Source: Paracoccidioides lutzii Pb01 (lineage: Eukaryota; Ascomycota; Eurotiomycetes; Onygenales; Ajellomycetaceae). From it: a stretch of DNA of 64,000 bases. The stretch is taken from contig NW_015440978.1 in the NCBI RefSeq assembly GCF_000150705.2, forward strand, positions 186,001-250,000. The letters are read 5' to 3'. The notes under the pieces were generated by a model that was not told where the DNA came from, did no database searches, and worked only from the letters and a program-made list of their open reading frames with translations. This document shows positions 33,988 to 45,148 of this stretch, piece by piece. Each line of letters begins with the position of its first letter. Positions within the stretch are counted from its first letter, which is position 1. The translations under genes were made by a program, and so were the position numbers.

Positions 33988-35680
33988 GCTTTTCCTATCA
34001 ACACACAGATTTCAGAAATAGCCGCAGTCACACGAATCACCAACCGTGTCTCCATTTCCGCACCTCGCGAGTTGACTATCGTCATACGCTGCCAACTCCC
34101 GCTGTAGTGACAATAGGAGCTGAGGTGCTTTATGGCTTATATCCTTGTAGCGGCGTCGTCGACTCGATGCCAGTACTATTGCATGAGCGGTGTTGGTAAT
34201 ATGACTTCAGCTCAGGCTGCCAACGCCCGCCACGGCGTTGATGTCGAAGCAATTGTCTTCTCCATCTTGAAGTTTTCGCAACTACACAAACGTACATTGC
34301 GCATCCCAAAACTTTGGGCATGTCTCATGAAGCATTTCCATTTGCATGTCATCAGTCAATCCGGCTCATGGATAAGCCGGCATTTCGCCAGCGCCCTTGA
34401 GTAATCCAGAATTTTTGTTATTGGTATTGTCGATGCCATTCCAAACTTCGATTCAGGAATACGCATTCTAGAAGAGCTATTAAATACAACAATTCCATAC
34501 ACCATCCATTTGCCCCAGTTCCCAGCTCACCCTGCATCGCCTCCGCAATGATGCCCCAAACCCTGTTATATTGATTCACGGATGGGAACAGATGGGAACA
34601 ACATCCATTTGGCCGTCAAGATATTGTTCTCATGAGCAATCTGTAAGATCTCTGCATCAAGCTTGCGACGCTCCATGGCGATTTTCCGCGCCAATATCGA
34701 ATGCGGTTGGTGTTCAAATTCAGCATCTAACTCCTATTTGTTATTCTCGAGGGTGCTGAGAAGATTTTCACTACGACTTGTCAGATTGGCTGTGATTTCA
34801 TTGGAATAAGGTGATGGATTAGGGGTGATGTCATTCATGATCCCTACTCAAGGACCCACGGAGGATGCCTGTGTGGTGTTGGGTGGTAGGCGCGAGAGGA
34901 ATTATGGAATGGTTTCTGTTGGACTGTGGTGCGTGCTCCGGAATGTTATCTGGTTGCTCTCGTTGATGGTGCTAGTGCCGGTATTGTTAGCACTGCCTTT
35001 GCCTTCTCGCATGGGATCAAGGTCCGTTGTGTCCACATCAATGCCTGCGATCCTGTTGCGGGCTTTTTGCCTGGCGGTAATGGTTGATAGGGATCTCGGA
35101 TGAGTCATTCTTCCAGTAATGGACCATGTTGAAGCTAGATGCTTGCTGTTCAAGCTTGGCTACTTTGGTTTCGTCACCGATTAAAATCCAATGTTAGATA
35201 TTTCATAGTCTCAATGAAGTAACGAACGAGTTAGCAGTTAAAATGGAGGATTATCCAGCATAAAAGCTTGACTCGTCAGACAAGAAACCATCTGTTGAAG
35301 TTTTGGGAAATGTTTCTCCTGCCTGATCTTGTGGAATTCACATTCAAGGACATTAATGATGGCAGCCTTTTATGCATGTATGTCACTGACTGTCATACCC
35401 CGCCAGCCAACAACACCTTAACAAATCCTAATAGCTTTTTGTTGCAGTAAGACAGACATCTTAGGCTGTGTATATGGATGGAAACTGACCTCGGTCGTAT
35501 CTACCACCCCCGGAATTCGGGCCGTGCCCAGAATAGAGCGGGCTTCCACCACTAAGCGTGACCCCTGAGGAGACGGTTTGGGGCTACACAATCTTCCAAG
35601 CCATCGGGGCTGTATGGGCAGTTCCATTTTTTTTTTGGCGTTGCCTTTAGTGACGGTGGCTTCTCGCATACTGAATTAAG
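33988..35680. other. Non-AT-rich region with only broken frames
   Basis: About 1.7 kb of ordinary base composition without an intact gene. Minus-strand fragments read like ordinary protein but shift frame or stop. One near 34700 includes ILARKIAMERRKLDAEILQ, and one around 34902-35100 is Ser/Thr/Asn-rich (TARQKARNRIAGIDVDTTDL). This could be a decayed gene, an old element or coincidence. I recognise no family and give no product. A T9 to T10 tract lies near 35630. The region ends at the inverted repeat at 35681. Confidence 0.4.
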
Positions 35681-35766
35681 GGATTGATAAATACATTTGC
35701 TACCTGGCTAAATACACTCCACAAAAATACACTACTCTAAACTAGACATAGTGTATACGCAGCTGC
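35681..35766. repeat. Left member of an inverted repeat pair bracketing the AT island
   Basis: Bases 35681-35766 match the reverse complement of 44722-44818 over most of their length. The shared blocks are attgataaatac, gctacctg, caaaaatacac, acatagtgtatac and gcagctgc. The repeat lies at the edge where composition falls to AT-rich. It may be a terminal inverted repeat of one 9-kb element or one of two oppositely oriented LTR fragments. Confidence 0.65.
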
Positions 35767-36534
35767 ACACTCAAAATAACTATTCAAAACACTTGAAACT
35801 TTTACAAGATCTTGAATAAATGAAGAAGAATAACTAGCATTTTAATGAAGTTAATATATATTTCATTTTAATTCTATATATATTAATTATAAAAAATTAA
35901 AATATTTTTAATATTTTAATTTTTATATTTTACTTTTTTAAAAATATAAAAAAAAAATATTATATATTATTTAAAAATTACAAATATTATTAAAAATTAA
36001 AAATTAAATTAAATTATTTATTATATAATTTTATATATATTTTATTAATATTTAATTTAAAAGTTAACTTTTATATATATATTATTAATTAATAAAATTT
36101 TTTATTTATTTTTTATAATATTATTTTAATATATAACTAAGCTCTAATAATTAATTTTATAATCAATCTTTAATCAGACTCTTGCATATGAAAGTTCATC
36201 ATCTTAATGTAAATTGTCATATTAATATAAAATATTTTTAAATATTCTATTTTATTTTCAAAATTCAATAATCAGTTAATATAATAATATTTTTATATAT
36301 TTTAATAGAGAATAAGACTATAAAAACTCTATAATTTATAGTCAATATTGAAAATTTTAATATTAATATATTAATAAGAGAATTTAACATTTCTTACTTA
36401 TATTTAATTAATTAATTTTATGATTATCTCTTTTATATCAAAAGAACTTTTACTAATTAATTGCTATTTTCTAATCAAAAAAAAAAAAAATCACTCTATC
36501 AGTATATAAAAACACTAGATAAAATTCATCTATC
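35767..36534. other. AT-rich island DNA, no gene
   Basis: Strongly AT-rich sequence between the inverted repeat and the first LTR copy. The first 35 bases (cactcaaaataac...) may continue the inverted match to about 44430-44455. Nothing else is readable. Confidence 0.4.
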
Positions 36535-36889
36535 TATCAAAACTTCAATCTGAATGCAGATGAAACAGATGTTTGATTATCAGCTAAATAAACTATTTAG
36601 ATAAAATACTAAGATGATTTCTAAAAAATAAGTTTGAGAAAGACTCTGTTTATATAAGTCTTTTTTTTAGTATTATTTTTCATAATTACATATTATTCAT
36701 ATACAGAGTAATTATAGAGTTAATTATTATATCAATATATAAACAGTTCTGATTATTGATTGTTTTAACCTATAATTTTATATTATTAAAAACGTTTAAT
36801 AGAGCTTATCTATTCTACATCATTATATTATTCTTCTCTTAAAGTCTAGAAATACTTCTATATTAATAGATTATTATTCATCTCATCTA
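36535..36889 (-). repeat. LTR copy A (extra, outer)
   Basis: This aligns along its length with 36890-37240 and 42316-42612, sharing aaaatactaagatgatttctaa-type blocks, gtttatataa, aaacagtt and the end agtctaga. It abuts copy B directly. Confidence 0.7.
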
Positions 36890-37240
36890 TGTCACAGCTT
36901 TAATCTAAATATAGATGAATAGATATTTAATTATCAATTAAAAAAGCTATTTGAATGAATACTAAGATAATTTCTAAAAAATGAGTTTAGAGAAGATTTT
37001 GTTTATATAATTCTTTTCTTAGCAAAGTTGCTATGTAATTACCACTTTTATATATTATTTATATATGGGATAATTGTGAAGTTGGTTGCTATGTCAATGT
37101 CTAAACAGTTGCAATTATCATTCATTTTAATCTTATACTATTAAGAAGGCTATGAAGTTTGTTCTACATTATCACATTATCCTTTCTTGAAGTCTAGACA
37201 TGTTCTCATATCAATAAATTATCATCTACTTCATTTGATA
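36890..37240 (-). repeat. LTR copy B (3' LTR of the element)
   Basis: Begins TGTCAC at 36890 and retains more G and C than copies A and C. It adjoins the chromodomain end of the coding region, so it is the 3' LTR of the minus-strand element. Confidence 0.7.
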
Positions 37241-40200
37241 AATAGTTATAATTTTCTTAAACCTTTAGTTATTTACTCAATCACTTTAAAAGCTCTGATT
37301 TTATTAGATTTGCAATATGAGGTTGTTGAATCAAATGTGATAATTCTTTTAAATTTTGTGCTGAATACCATGTTGAATCTTTATTAAATTTTAATCATTT
37401 TATCTGATATTGAAACTTCTTATAGGAGACATGACTTGCTAAAACATTTTCAACTTCTCACTTATTTTCTTCTTGTATGTTAACTGATTCTGATATCTTA
37501 TTTAATTATTCTGATAGAGAGTTATTCACAGTCTTTTATAATTTATCAGAAGAGAATATTGAGTAGATTTTTATACTATTTGATAGTCTTAGTCTGTAGC
37601 TGTTGCTCACTCTTTCAATAATTTCAAAGAAGTTTTTATTTTGCTCTGTAAGCTTTCTGCTGAGATGTTGAATTCTATAGTTCTTAAGTGACAAGAAGAT
37701 CTTATCTTTTATATCAAAGTTTGACTTCTGATAATGCTTGTTAATATGTAATTTCATGATTTCTTGTATCTTTTCCACATTGTCTACTGCTAGCTTTCAG
37801 ATTTTCTCTATTTGAATAATACAATGCCTGGCATTTTCTTATTTAAGCTTCTCTTCTCTAGGTAGTGTTTTTGGCAATAACTTTCAATCAAAGAACATTC
37901 AAGATTCATATCTATAAACAGTTAGAAAGAGTGTCATCTCAGTTAATTTATTCATTAAAGCTTCAGTTAAATAATTCATTATTGACATACTCATTTCATT
38001 TATTCTGATAGTAATTTATATATGAACAGAGCTTGATCATCAGATATTGATTGACAATCTCAGTCTGATCATCTATTTGCATATAATGAGCTGATGAAAG
38101 CTTCAGCTTAACTCTCAATTATCAGATAAACTTATTTCAGAAATCTAAGATAAATTGTGACTTACAGTCTAACACAATTGAATTTGATACTTCATAATAT
38201 TCATAGTAGTGCTTTAAGAACAGTCTCACCAGCTCTTTAACATCTGCCTTTTTTATAATAAAAATAGATATAAACTTTTTACTTAGTTGATAGAGAATCA
38301 TCAATATCATATCATAATTTCTTTTTATCATAGAGTTATTTATAAAGTTTATTGAGATGTGTTATCAGACTTTGCTAAAAATTGATAGCAGCTTTAGTAG
38401 TCTTGAAGTTTTATTATAAGAGATCTTCATTCATCAGCACATCAAACAATTATTTATATACTGATTGATGTTTTTGATTCAGTCATTTCAATAGTATCTT
38501 GTCTTTACTAGCAAGTGTAGCTTTTTCTTTTTAGAATGCATTATTGATGACTACTCATGAATCTTCTATAGAAGATATATTCAAAGAGTAGAATCTTTCT
38601 CAATTGATGTCACTAAGCACTTTTCAAAATACAAAAGTTCATCTATCAGCTCTTAGTGCTGTTCTCTCTATTATACTTTTTCATATCATGATTTTAGTGA
38701 CTTTGTCTTTCTGTTGATTATCTTGACTTCATCAATAATATATATACTGATATCTATAGTTTTAATTTCAATGAATTTTTCAATAACCTATGAGTTTAAT
38801 CTCTTTAATTTAAGAAATAGTTGCATTTGAGTACTCTTATTATTTTTCTGAATCTCTGATCAACTTAATATATCTACTAGTATATTTTGATATTTAGATT
38901 AATACTAAATTAAAAAGTAGAATTAATAGAGAAACTCAGCTTAGTATGCTTGTCAGATATTGAAATTTTTAATTATTATAAATATTCAAAACTCAATAAT
39001 CAGTTAAAATTTTAAATTTCTCTATTCTCTGAAGGTCTTTTAGCTCAGTATATTATTCTATCAATGCTCTCACAATTATTAGTATCTTCTTATCATAGAT
39101 TTTATAGTTTCTTTTTGCTTTATTCATAGAAGCTAAGTAGAATATAATTGAATATCACTATTTATTTCTATATAACTGACATAAAATATCCGTTATAGTA
39201 TTATCTGAAGCATTTATTTTCACATGAGTGTCTCAATTTAAGTTATAGTAACAGAGCACTAAGATATCAAATAAAAATCTTTTTATTTAATTAAAGATAT
39301 ACTGACAGATTTTATTTTATTTAAATGATTAATTTTTCTGAGTGAGCTTAAATATTGACTTTACAATTCAACTGTATTTTTTGACAAAATACTGATAAAA
39401 GTTGCAAAATTTTAAAAATAATTGAACTTTCTTGAATATACTAAATATTGCTTATTATCATATTACTGTAAATTTTTTAGAGTTAATTTTAATCTCTTAA
39501 TTAGTGATAATAAATTTCAAGTACTTTATCTATTGAATATAAAACTTATATTTTAAAATACTTATTTGTAGTTCAACCTCTTGCAATCTAGTCAATATTT
39601 TCTTAATATGCTTATTATATTCTTTTAAAAATTTAATATAAATAAGTAAATTATTCACAAAAGTAATTATGAACTAATTCAAGTAGTCAAAAAAGATAGT
39701 ATTAATAAAGTACTGAATAATTGTCAGATTAATACTTAGATTGAAGAGTTTAACTCTATATTTATATATTTTATAATATATTTTAAAGATAATTAGATCT
39801 TTAGTCTCAGAGTGCATGTATATTTAATGAAAATTTTGATATATATTTAATTTGATAAAGAATTTTACTTTATTTAGTTAATTCAGAAGCTTATTAACTA
39901 GTAAAATCAAATATTAATTCTTTTTTGAGAATATATTAAATCAGTAATAATTTATATAGAATTTCAGCTTACCAGCTATATTAAATATAAGAATTGAAAA
40001 TATAAAGAAGAAAGTAACTAATAAAATAAAACTTTTCTTTAAATTAGTTTTAAGATATTGCTTGACTGTCTCAAGTTTTTTCAAACTCATTCAATATAAT
40101 AATATATGATTGATAGCTTTATTTAAATTTGCTTTCTTCTCAAACTCAATTTTATAGTTTATTTTTTTTTAAAAAAGTAGTAATTGATCAAAAACAACTT

Positions 40201-42315
40201 TTGAAAAGATATTATAAAATTTTTTATAATTTTCTAATAGTTATTTATTAATTATCTCTTCATTATTTAGTTCTATATTAATAATAACTTTTTTTTTTTT
40301 TAATAATTTGATCTATCTCACAGAAGCTTGAAATGAATATCTTTACTTTTTCCCTATTTTTATAGTGATAGAAGGCAATATTTCTAATAAGCATTATTTT
40401 TTCAATACTAGAGATTGACTTTTTTTATGAATTATTTAATTTTTTGATCTCATTTCTTTTAGTAACTTCAAATTTGAATTCTTTATTTATAAGTCTATTA
40501 TAATAATCTGTATTCTGTTAATATACTAACTTTATTTTTAATATCTTCAGAATTTTTTTTGAGATTACTATACTGTATTTTTTGATATTTCATCTGCAAA
40601 TGTTCACACACTTGATTAAACTAAGTGTTAATTCTTCATATTTAGTTATGTCTTATACTTTATTAGCTAAGTTTATTATAGAATTATATCAGTGCTTTTC
40701 TTATTTATTATCAGCATTGATATATTTAGAAACCTTCTTTTATTTATTTACAGATATAAAAAAATAACTTTTGTGATTATAGTTTCTCTTTAATTATTGA
40801 AGCTCATGATTTGAAATTTATTTTTTAGATCTTTAGAGCTTATCTCTAATAATTTAATATATTTTTGTACAAAATCTGAGTTAATAATAATATAGCAATT
40901 TACTTTAAAAGTTACTAGTAATCTTGTATAAATGATATATTCATTAAAAGCTATTTTAATATATATAATAGAATAATTTTTATTTATGAGCTTGTTCATG
41001 TTCAAAGTCTTTAGTGTAATCATCTTATCTGAGAAGAAGACTTCTTTCAAACTTAATCTTTTTCTGACTTGATAACAGCAGTCTTATTATTCAATTTCTT
41101 TAATTTAATCTCTTGCTTGTATAAGTAATTCCATATTATATGATTTTTACTTCAATAATTAAAGTATTTTATATTTTTTTTTTAATTCTCATTTATTAGT
41201 CTATTCTCAGTTGTTTGCATCAGTGTGAATGAAATTAATTTATAATTGCTATATATTATAGAGATATCTTTACAATTGATTTGAGTTATCAGAGTTTTTT
41301 CACATTTAAGCAGTTATTAGCTGTTTTAATTAAATATACTTTTGAGATAGTAAGTGATTCAAATATAAATTTTTAAAATTTTATGAAAAATACTATAACT
41401 GATGCATACTGCTACAATCATATATTGAAGATTAAAAAATAGTTTATAAAGAAAATCTATTTTATAATCTTTTATTTGAATTTGAACTTTATTAGTCAGA
41501 TGTAAGAACTTGATCATAAAGATATAATAGTTATTATCATTTCTTATTATCAGCTGTTAGTATTTCATATTTATATTCTCAAGCTTATTGACATTCGCAT
41601 ATATATCTTGCAGATATTTAAAAACCTTTTTAGCAATTTTAAACTTCTTAAAATGATCTTCTATTATTTTAGAAGTTAGATATATTACTGTTTTAATATT
41701 TATTTAGTTTTCTATATATGTAATTCAGTTTTCTTCAATTGAAAAGTGGTAAGAATTAACAGTTAGCTTTTCATCTCATTCATAAGAGTCAGTTTTTGAA
41801 TATTAGTTCTTTCTCATTGATGAGATATTTCATATCATAAAGCTTAATTGATTATTATATCTATTGAATATTCATTAGTCTGATTTATAAGATTAAAGAA
41901 TTTACTGCCTGCTGTAAAATGTTTTATTTCTCTATCAAACTATTTACTTGCTGATCAAGTTCACTTATTTACTTTCTTTAATTATCTTATTCTGTTTTAA
42001 TTTAATCTAAAGTTTTTTTTGCTTTATTTATAAGATCAATAATCTCTTAATATATCTGCTCTAAGTTCTTTTTAATTATCTTTAAAAATATTTTCTTTGA
42101 TTAAAGCTCTTTTAATCTTATATTTCTTATCATCAGAGTTATTATATGTTAATTTGATCTTTACAGACTATCAGATTTTTTAACTGCTACTGACATCTTA
42201 GTAGTATTCTTAAAGATTTATAATAAAGATAAATAAAAAACAAGAATTCTTAAAGATTTTTTATTTAAAAAATCTACTTTAAAAAGAGCAAGAAAAGTTA
42301 TTAATCTTAGTATTA

Positions 42316-42612
42316 TATCAAAACTTCAATTTAAATACAGGTAAAATAGATGTTTAATTATTAGTTAAATAAGTTATTTAAATAAAATACTAAGATAATT
42401 TCTAAAAAATGAGTTTAAAAAATTTTTTATTTGTATAACTTTTTTTTTGTACTATTTCTTATATTTATATATTATTTATATACAAGGTAATTATAGAATT
42501 GATTACTATACTTATATTTAAACAGTTGTGATTATTGATTATTTTAACCCATGATCTTATACTATTAAAAAGGCTAGACAGAGTTTATTTATTCTATATT
42601 ATCACACTATCT
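42316..42612 (-). repeat. LTR copy C (5' LTR of the element)
   Basis: Matches copies A and B (aaaatactaagataatttc, aaacagttgtgattattgat) and lies upstream of gag with respect to the minus-strand reading direction. The last 40 or so bases present in copies A and B seem to be missing. Confidence 0.7.
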
Positions 42613-44340
42613 CTTTATCAATTAATAATATTTAATATTGCTTAATTTATTCTTATAGAGAGTTATAAAAATTTTATTAATATTTTATCTGAGATTAAAA
42701 AATATTAAATTAAATAATTTATTAAATATTATTTTAAATATAATATATGATAATAGAAAACTATTGATATAGTAAGAAAATAAGCTCATGAGTTATTATT
42801 CATACTTAATTGATTTAATTATTTAAAAAGACAATATATAAGTTTGATATTGAACTCAGTAATATCTATAACATTGATAAAGTAAGATTCAGAGTAAAAA
42901 TCAGATAAGATTAATAAATAATAATATAAGATTCTTAAAAACAGACTTATATTGAAAGTTTAAATAATAGAGAAAATTTTATAATCATTAAAGTAGTCTT
43001 AACAGATAATTTCATTATTTTTTCTTTCTATATTCTTATTATAAAGCAGTTACAAAAGTTTTAAACTAATAAGATTAAGAAAAATATTATAATAAATATG
43101 TTAGATACTGACTATAATAATAATTAAATCTTTTTTTAGTGAATTCAATACTTTTATTACTTTATAAAAAATTATATTAAACAATCTTATCATTTGCTTT
43201 TATTGAATAACTTTTAACTTTTACTATATATATAAGTTTATAAATTATTATAATAAGAATAATATTATTTTCTTCTATTTTATTTTATATATAAATTATC
43301 TATTACAGTCTTTAAATATAAAGAATTTTTATATATTCAAGTATTATTATTTATTTATAGTTGAAAAAGCAATAAGATATAATTATAAAAAGTTTATAAA
43401 AGTTGAATTTCTTCATATTATCATTTCTATATAAAAGATGATATTCAAAATTTATATAATTCAAAGAGAATAAAAAGTAATAGATATAATTTTATTTAAT
43501 TTATTTATTATTTTTAATAAATTATATGAGTTTGAGACAACTTCTATAAGTTTATTAATATCTAATTTTATAGACTTCTTGATCTAATATACTTCTTTGA
43601 TTGTATATTAATTCAACTGATATAAGTATAAATTAAAAACTATAAAAAATATTGAAAACTTTAAATATATTTAAATTAAGCTAGAAAAGCTCTACAAAAG
43701 TAGTATTATAATAATTAATATAGTGACTTTTTTGCAGAATGAGATCTCAAAAACTACTGCAGTTACTATAATTTATAAATACTATTAGCAAGTATTTTGA
43801 AAAGTAGTATATAAAAGAGAGATTATATTTACATTTAATATATACAAGATAATAATTATTTATCAAAAGTTTGATAATCAGAAGATATTAAAAAAAATAT
43901 ATTTGAAATAAAAAAAAGTTATAATAAAACTTTAATAATATTATAAATATAAAAGTATTAATATTAAAATCATCAAATTTATTAAAAAAAGTCATAAATA
44001 AAATTATCTACTCTATAATCAAATTATATTTAATGAATTTTGCTATATTCATTGATAAATTAATTTAATATCTCAGATAAAAAAAATTTCACATTGAGAT
44101 AAAAATTTATGTTGAGATAACAGACTTTTATATATGAGAGTTCAATTAAAAATTAATTATAAAATCAACTATAATAGCTTAATTATAATTTTTATAAATA
44201 TTATTATAAAAATAAAAGAACTTATAAATATATTTTTCTTATAAATTAAAATAAAATTAAATATTTTATATTATTTGAATGATAATTTTCTTTATTTAAT
44301 CAAAATTTCTTCTATAAGAGTTTGAAAATTTTAAAAGATT
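42613..44340. other. AT-rich island DNA, degenerate
   Basis: Strongly AT-rich. Parts may be further retrotransposon sequence, but no motif is secure on either strand. No repeat unit or gene is supported. Confidence 0.4.
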
Positions 44341-44600
44341 AAATAACTCTGCAGCGCAACTGCTGAGCAGACAAGCTCCAAGTAAACAAAATTTGAGTTG
44401 AACAATTGAAAGATTGAGCACATAACAACTACATTGAACACCTGTTATTTTGAGTATACAGCTGTGTATTGTCCTGGCTCAACTAGAGTCAGGATGATAA
44501 GAAGACAACAGCTTCAATTCATCTATCTAACTAGGCAGCTGCGACGAGAATATTAAACTGGGGGTTAGAATGTGGAATGAACGAGCAGCCGAATATATAG

Positions 44601-44710
44601 TGGTGGTTGGGGATCGGATCGGATCAACCTTTGGAGCGAAGTGGTTGGGGATGAGATCGGATCAACATGAGCAACCAAATATGGTTGAGGTCGGAATGGA
44701 TCAACCTTAA
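44601..44710. repeat. Short degenerate tandem repeat, about 40-base unit
   Basis: Three imperfect units, each starting tggttg and containing a gg-atcgg-atcaac core: near 44604, 44640 and 44679. The block lies between the AT-rich part and the right inverted repeat and has no counterpart beside the left inverted repeat. Confidence 0.55.
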
Positions 44711-44721
44711 TCCATATACAA

Positions 44722-44818
44722 GCAGCTGCGCCGTAACATGTATACACTATGTTTTATTTAGAATGGTGTATTTTTGAGAAGTGCACATAGTCAGGTAGCA
44801 GTGTATTTATCAATCTCC
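44722..44818. repeat. Right member of the inverted repeat pair
   Basis: Reverse complement match to 35681-35766, with a short insertion (gccgtaacat) after gcagctgc. It lies at the right compositional edge of the island. Confidence 0.65.
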
Positions 44819-45148
44819 TTGATATAAGTGGTGGATGGATAATGTTAACTCTCTAGTTAGTTAGCTAGGTGTTCAATGTTAAATAAGTAAGCTTCTCTTG
44901 ACAAGTGCTATGAAGTAGTTCCTAGGGAAGTAGCACGCACTTAGAACAGTTAAATTTAACATCAAAAAGTTAACAATTTATCAATGAACAATTTATCATA
45001 GCAGAAATCCCATATTCAATTTCAATACTTTTCTGTTCAAACCAAGTACCCTAAGGATATAACTTCATGTTAATAGCAAATTTTCTTATATTCGCATATC
45101 CATTGATATTGCGTGAATTTGCCCCCCTTCACAACCGTTGCATCGTTT
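44819..45148. other. DPH7 upstream region
   Basis: Mixed-composition spacer between the inverted repeat and DPH7. It contains gttaac/ctagttagttagctag-type palindromic sequence near 44842-44868, similar in kind to 32975-33005. No gene is seen. Confidence 0.35.

Larger units (their letters stand above)
36535..42612 (-). mobile_element. Chromodomain Ty3/gypsy retrotransposon, RIP-degraded, with three LTRs
   Basis: Reading the minus strand from high to low coordinates gives the full element order, broken by stops. A gag zinc-knuckle-like segment lies near 41170-41080 and a protease region near 41050-40790 (IIINSDFVQK). Reverse transcriptase spans about 40000-39640, including a YLDDILIYS-equivalent now reading VNNLLIYI. 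The RT/RNase H connection lies near 39600-39380 (KFCNFYQYFV). Integrase lies at 38331-38137 (LVRLFLKHYYE, DCKSQF) and its C-terminal part at 37778-37536 (KIFLSLKNYRI, SNSYRLRL). A chromodomain-like segment reads NVLASHVSYKKFQYQIK near 37440. Stops sit at Trp/Gln/Arg positions, as RIP produces. LTR copies lie at 36535-36889, 36890-37240 and 42316-42612. A chromodomain targets such elements to heterochromatin. Confidence 0.82.

Noticed and set aside
37536..38331. Short minus-strand frames of 80 and 64 codons as genes
   Set aside because: They are integrase fragments of the RIP-damaged gypsy element, not free-standing genes.
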